Of a DNA stretch of 63,054 nt, positions 57,566-63,054 are shown piece after piece. The notes beneath the pieces were generated by a model. It saw nothing but the letters and a program-made list of their open reading frames with translations. It searched no databases and was not told the DNA's origin. The stretch is taken from assembly GCA_009602725.1 (NCBI GenBank), contig WELB01000113.1, positions 65,450-128,503 of the forward strand, read 5' to 3'. Each line of letters opens with the position of its first letter. Positions within the stretch are counted from its first letter, which is position 1. The stretch comes from Spirogloea muscicola. Taxonomy: Eukaryota > Streptophyta > Zygnematophyceae > Spirogloeales > Spirogloeaceae. The position numbers and the translations under genes are program-made.

Positions 57566-57634
57566 GGAAGAGTCACTGCAAGAGTCTTTCTCTGAAGATC
57601 CCCCGCCCATTACCGCATCCTCCACGCTCCGGCA

Positions 57635-59148
57635 ATGGCGGCGGCGACGGCGGCGGCGAGGGCGGCGGCCGCGCTGGCGGTGGCGCTGGTGCTGGCGGCG
57701 CGGGCTGCGGAGGCGCAGTTCCCCATCCCGGCGCGGTACGACGGGTTCGCATACGGCGGTGGCCCGGCGGCGCCGCCGGTGGTGCTGGAGGCGTTCGTGG
57801 ACCTGCTGTGCCCCGGCTGCGCCGCCGCCTGGCCCGCGCTGCGCGCCCTGGCCGCCGCCTACGGCCCCACCCGCCTCCACATCATCGTGCACCCGTTCCC
57901 TGTCCCGTGAGCTCCGCTTCTGCCGACGTCCTCATAGGCAGCTGAGCTGCCTGCATTGGCGTTCGGCATGGTGTTAGCGACGTTCTGCCGTCAATGGCAT
58001 CAGTCGTTACCGCGGCTCGGCCTCGTTCCCGATAGAATGTGCATTGGGGGACTTGCGAAGCGGTTCTCGTTGCACCAATTAGATGGTGACAGCTTGGACA
58101 TTGCGCTCGCTGTGGCAGGTTCCACCACAATGCCAACTTCGCTGCGCGCGGCATGCACGTCGTGGCGGGCCTCAACGCGTCGCTGGCGTACCCTTGGATG
58201 GAGCTGATCTTCGACCACCAGGTGAAGCGTGCTTTCGAGTGGAATACGGCTGTCGCTCTTTGAGGGGCACCCAAGGAGATTGTGATAGTGGCACCAAAGA
58301 ACCGGCCGTTTTGGGTCGTGTTGCCTTAAGCGATGGGCTGTCAAGCCCTCCTCGGCTTCTGCTCATCGCCCCCCTTCATTGCCAGGAGGCTATCTCGTGA
58401 TGGCCAAGTCTGAAAGCTGGAGTCAGGGTGCCTGTAGCCATTGGCACATCGTTGTGGTGCTTGCAGGCCCGTGCAGTTGAATGCGGGGTTGTCGGTTGGC
58501 AGCTTCGAGAGTAGCTTCATTCACCAGCGTGACAGGTGCCGCTTGTGTGGTGCTGTATGTGGTCAAGTCAGAACGCAGCGGCATCTCTGAGACTCGGAGG
58601 CCGCACGCTTGCAGAACGACTTTGGGAATGAGGAGACAATCCTCGACCCGCCCGCCAAGGTCATTCGGCACTTCGCCCAGCTGGCAGAGAAGCTCGGCGT
58701 GGACGAGGGCGACGTGCTCGCTGGCTTCAGAGACCCTGCAACCGACATGGCCACCCGCACATCCTTCAAGGTGCTCATTGCATTCGTGGGAGCCAGTGTG
58801 GCAGCGCAACTGCAGCACCCCAGTCTCACACTGATCAGCACTTGCTACAAACTCTTCTTGTTGGTGGTTACCTCTTTCACAAGCTTCTGCTGGCAGTAGA
58901 AGTAGCAGCCCCACCATTTAGTCGACTACTAAATGCCTGTGCCTTATGACAATCTTCTCAGCTCAGGCCCTTATACATTGCGGTCATCTTTGCAGTATGG
59001 GTGCTCCCGCTCTGTTGTAGCAACGCCCTCCTACCTCGTCAATGGCGTGCATGTGGAGACGGCGGACGAGACCTGGACAATTACTGACTGGAAGCGCCTG
59101 CTGGACCCACTCGTGCGAGCTGGCGACGCGACCCGCTTGCCCTTGTGA
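57635..59148 (+). CDS. Secreted thioredoxin-fold protein (plant At1g20225/At1g76020-like) with CPGC motif
   Basis: Four exons join in phase to 228 codons including the stop: 57635-57906, 58119-58221, 58615-58770 and 58996-59148. The N-terminus is an Ala-rich signal peptide (MAAATAAARAAAALAVALVL) followed by AQFPIPARYDGFAYGG. Then VVLEAFVDLLCPGCAAAWPA carries a C-P-G-C pair at the thioredoxin/DsbA active-site position, and LHIIVHPFPVP follows. Exon 2 gives HHNANFAARGMHVVAGLNAS; exon 3 VIRHFAQLAEKLGVDEGDVL; exon 4 SVVATPSYLVNGVHVETADE with the cis-Pro loop (TPSYLVNG) and DWKRLLDPL. The plant relatives I recall often lack the second Cys, so the CPGC here suggests a redox-active enzyme of the secretory path or apoplast. 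That activity is inference. Confidence 0.92.
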
Positions 59149-60306
59149 TACGCGCTCGCAGCGTCTGCCGCCCTGTTGCTGTTGCTGGCGGTTGCCGCAT
59201 TGCGGCGGCCTAAAGAGCAGGTGGGCGTTGCGAAGCTAGTTCGAGCAACCCTTGCGGCCCTCTCCCAGCCCTTCCGACGGCCACGCCGGAAAAGTCGCTA
59301 CCTTGGCGTGGGCGCACACATGGCGCTGCTTACCTGCTAGCCAGCCCAGCGATGCAGCTTCAGCTGACAGTATTACACCATCAATATGCCCTGTATATAG
59401 AACAACAGACAACCACAATCAGCCACGCTTGGCATCCTGTGAGGCACCTGTGAGGCACCTGTAAGGTAGTAAATGCTTTAGCTTGCTGAGGATGTTTCTT
59501 CTCCTATGGCAGTCAACCATGGCAAATGTGATCGTCATTTATAGTGGTGACAACAGGTCAAGGATCATTTCATGTCCGTATGTTACATGCAGTCGACCTT
59601 GCAACCCTCAGTGTACTCCATAGGAGTTGCTGGTGCAACAGGAGCCTGCCCGCAATGGGACTTCACTTAAAGCATTTCTACCATTGCCAGGTTTCTGTAG
59701 AAATTTTGAGTCCTGTCTACAGAAGAACGACCATGATCTTATATTCCTTGTATAAGTTTTGTATGAGTTTGCTCCTGTCTTACATTTACAATCTGAAATC
59801 GGATGGCATGTGAGCAGCTCGTGGGGGCTGCCTTGTCTACCGGTCCACTCATGGAGCAGTCTGCTGCTTGCAGTATAGCTGCTTGACTCACGCAATTGCG
59901 GGCCACCCTCTGCTACTACTGCCAGCAATGTCAGCACTTTGCATCACCGGTCACTTTCATTGCACAGTTGAGCGCAGCGCACAATATTCTGAAGTGCAAC
60001 TAGTCAGGGGTGACAAGCCAAGCCGGAAGCTTGGGTACCGCAGCTGAGGCCTAGCTGGATATGGCACATCGGCATCAGAAGTCTGCCATTCTTGAGTCAG
60101 GTATGGGAATGAGGACTCGCAGGGCCGATAGATGGTCCTCATCTGTGCTCAGGAATAATCCGATCCATGTGCGCCTTCAAGCCCTCATGTCAAAGCTGGC
60201 CAGCTGCATAAATATGACACCTTGTCCGCCTGCTCGACGTGCCATACAGGGCGTGGTACTTGTACGAGCCTTTCTGCCATGTGCCACCAAGCCTGGTACT
60301 TCATAG
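59149..60306. other. Convergent intergenic region
   Basis: 3' UTRs of the thioredoxin-fold gene and MCM4. No ORF with family resemblance and no retroelement tail seen. Confidence 0.4.

Positions 60307-63054
<2,748 letters not shown>

Overview
The window is nuclear DNA from an intron-rich photosynthetic eukaryote, most likely a green alga. Exons are short, separated by introns with GT(GAGT/AAG)...CAG borders. The recognisable proteins fit Viridiplantae: PGRL1 (cyclic electron flow), a VPS2.2-type ESCRT-III subunit with a C-terminal MIM-like end, a plant-type glycine-rich domain protein (GRDP), a BLUS1/FRAY-like STE20 kinase, the At2g23090/ZNF706-type small zinc protein and a plant-type secreted thioredoxin-fold protein. 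Species cannot be named from sequence alone. All gene models were assembled by eye from exon similarity, reading frame and splice borders; outer limits are approximate unless exact exon positions are given.

Layout, left to right: retroelement tails (1-1000); alpha carbonic anhydrase (+, 1087-2896); retroelement tails (3770-5712); PGRL1 (+, 5797-8799); quinone oxidoreductase (-, 9644-12060); repeats (12100-13330); GRDP (-, 14304-19496); a membrane-protein locus and a Sec14-like CRAL-TRIO module, all minus (20723-27016); repeats (27320-28690); kelch/F-box-like protein (-, 29711-32380); retroelements including the best LINE copy (32620-35000); VOC/glyoxalase-fold protein (-, 35742-37587) divergent from VPS2.2 (+, 38403-40902); secreted Cys-rich protein with acidic tail (-, about 41456-42816); repeats around a 744-base assembly gap (43200-46545); STE20-like kinase (+, 46664-49388); a nest of inverted repeats and a decayed gag-protease element (50085-54231); small zinc protein (+, 55366-56131); secreted thioredoxin-fold protein (+, 57635-59148); MCM4, 5' end outside the window (-, 60307-63054).

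The intergenic space is dominated by 3' fragments of non-LTR retrotransposons with a restriction-like endonuclease. Several subfamilies share a C-terminus ending in SDL-x-x-L-[TS]-RGY-stop. After 60-260 nt most show a GGGCTGGC...CAGCC stem-loop, then (in one subfamily) CAATGGGCGAGCACTTTCTTC. Because one tail interrupts another whose intact counterpart is also in the window, the exact 3' terminus of one family can be read directly. Dozens of stand-alone stem-loops lie in intergenic DNA, often just upstream of gene starts, and I saw none in introns. I regard this tail system, its upstream bias, the Sec14/membrane-protein arrangement and the inverted-repeat structures as the parts most worth follow-up. 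The genes otherwise look like unrelated housekeeping and photosynthesis genes rather than a functional cluster.
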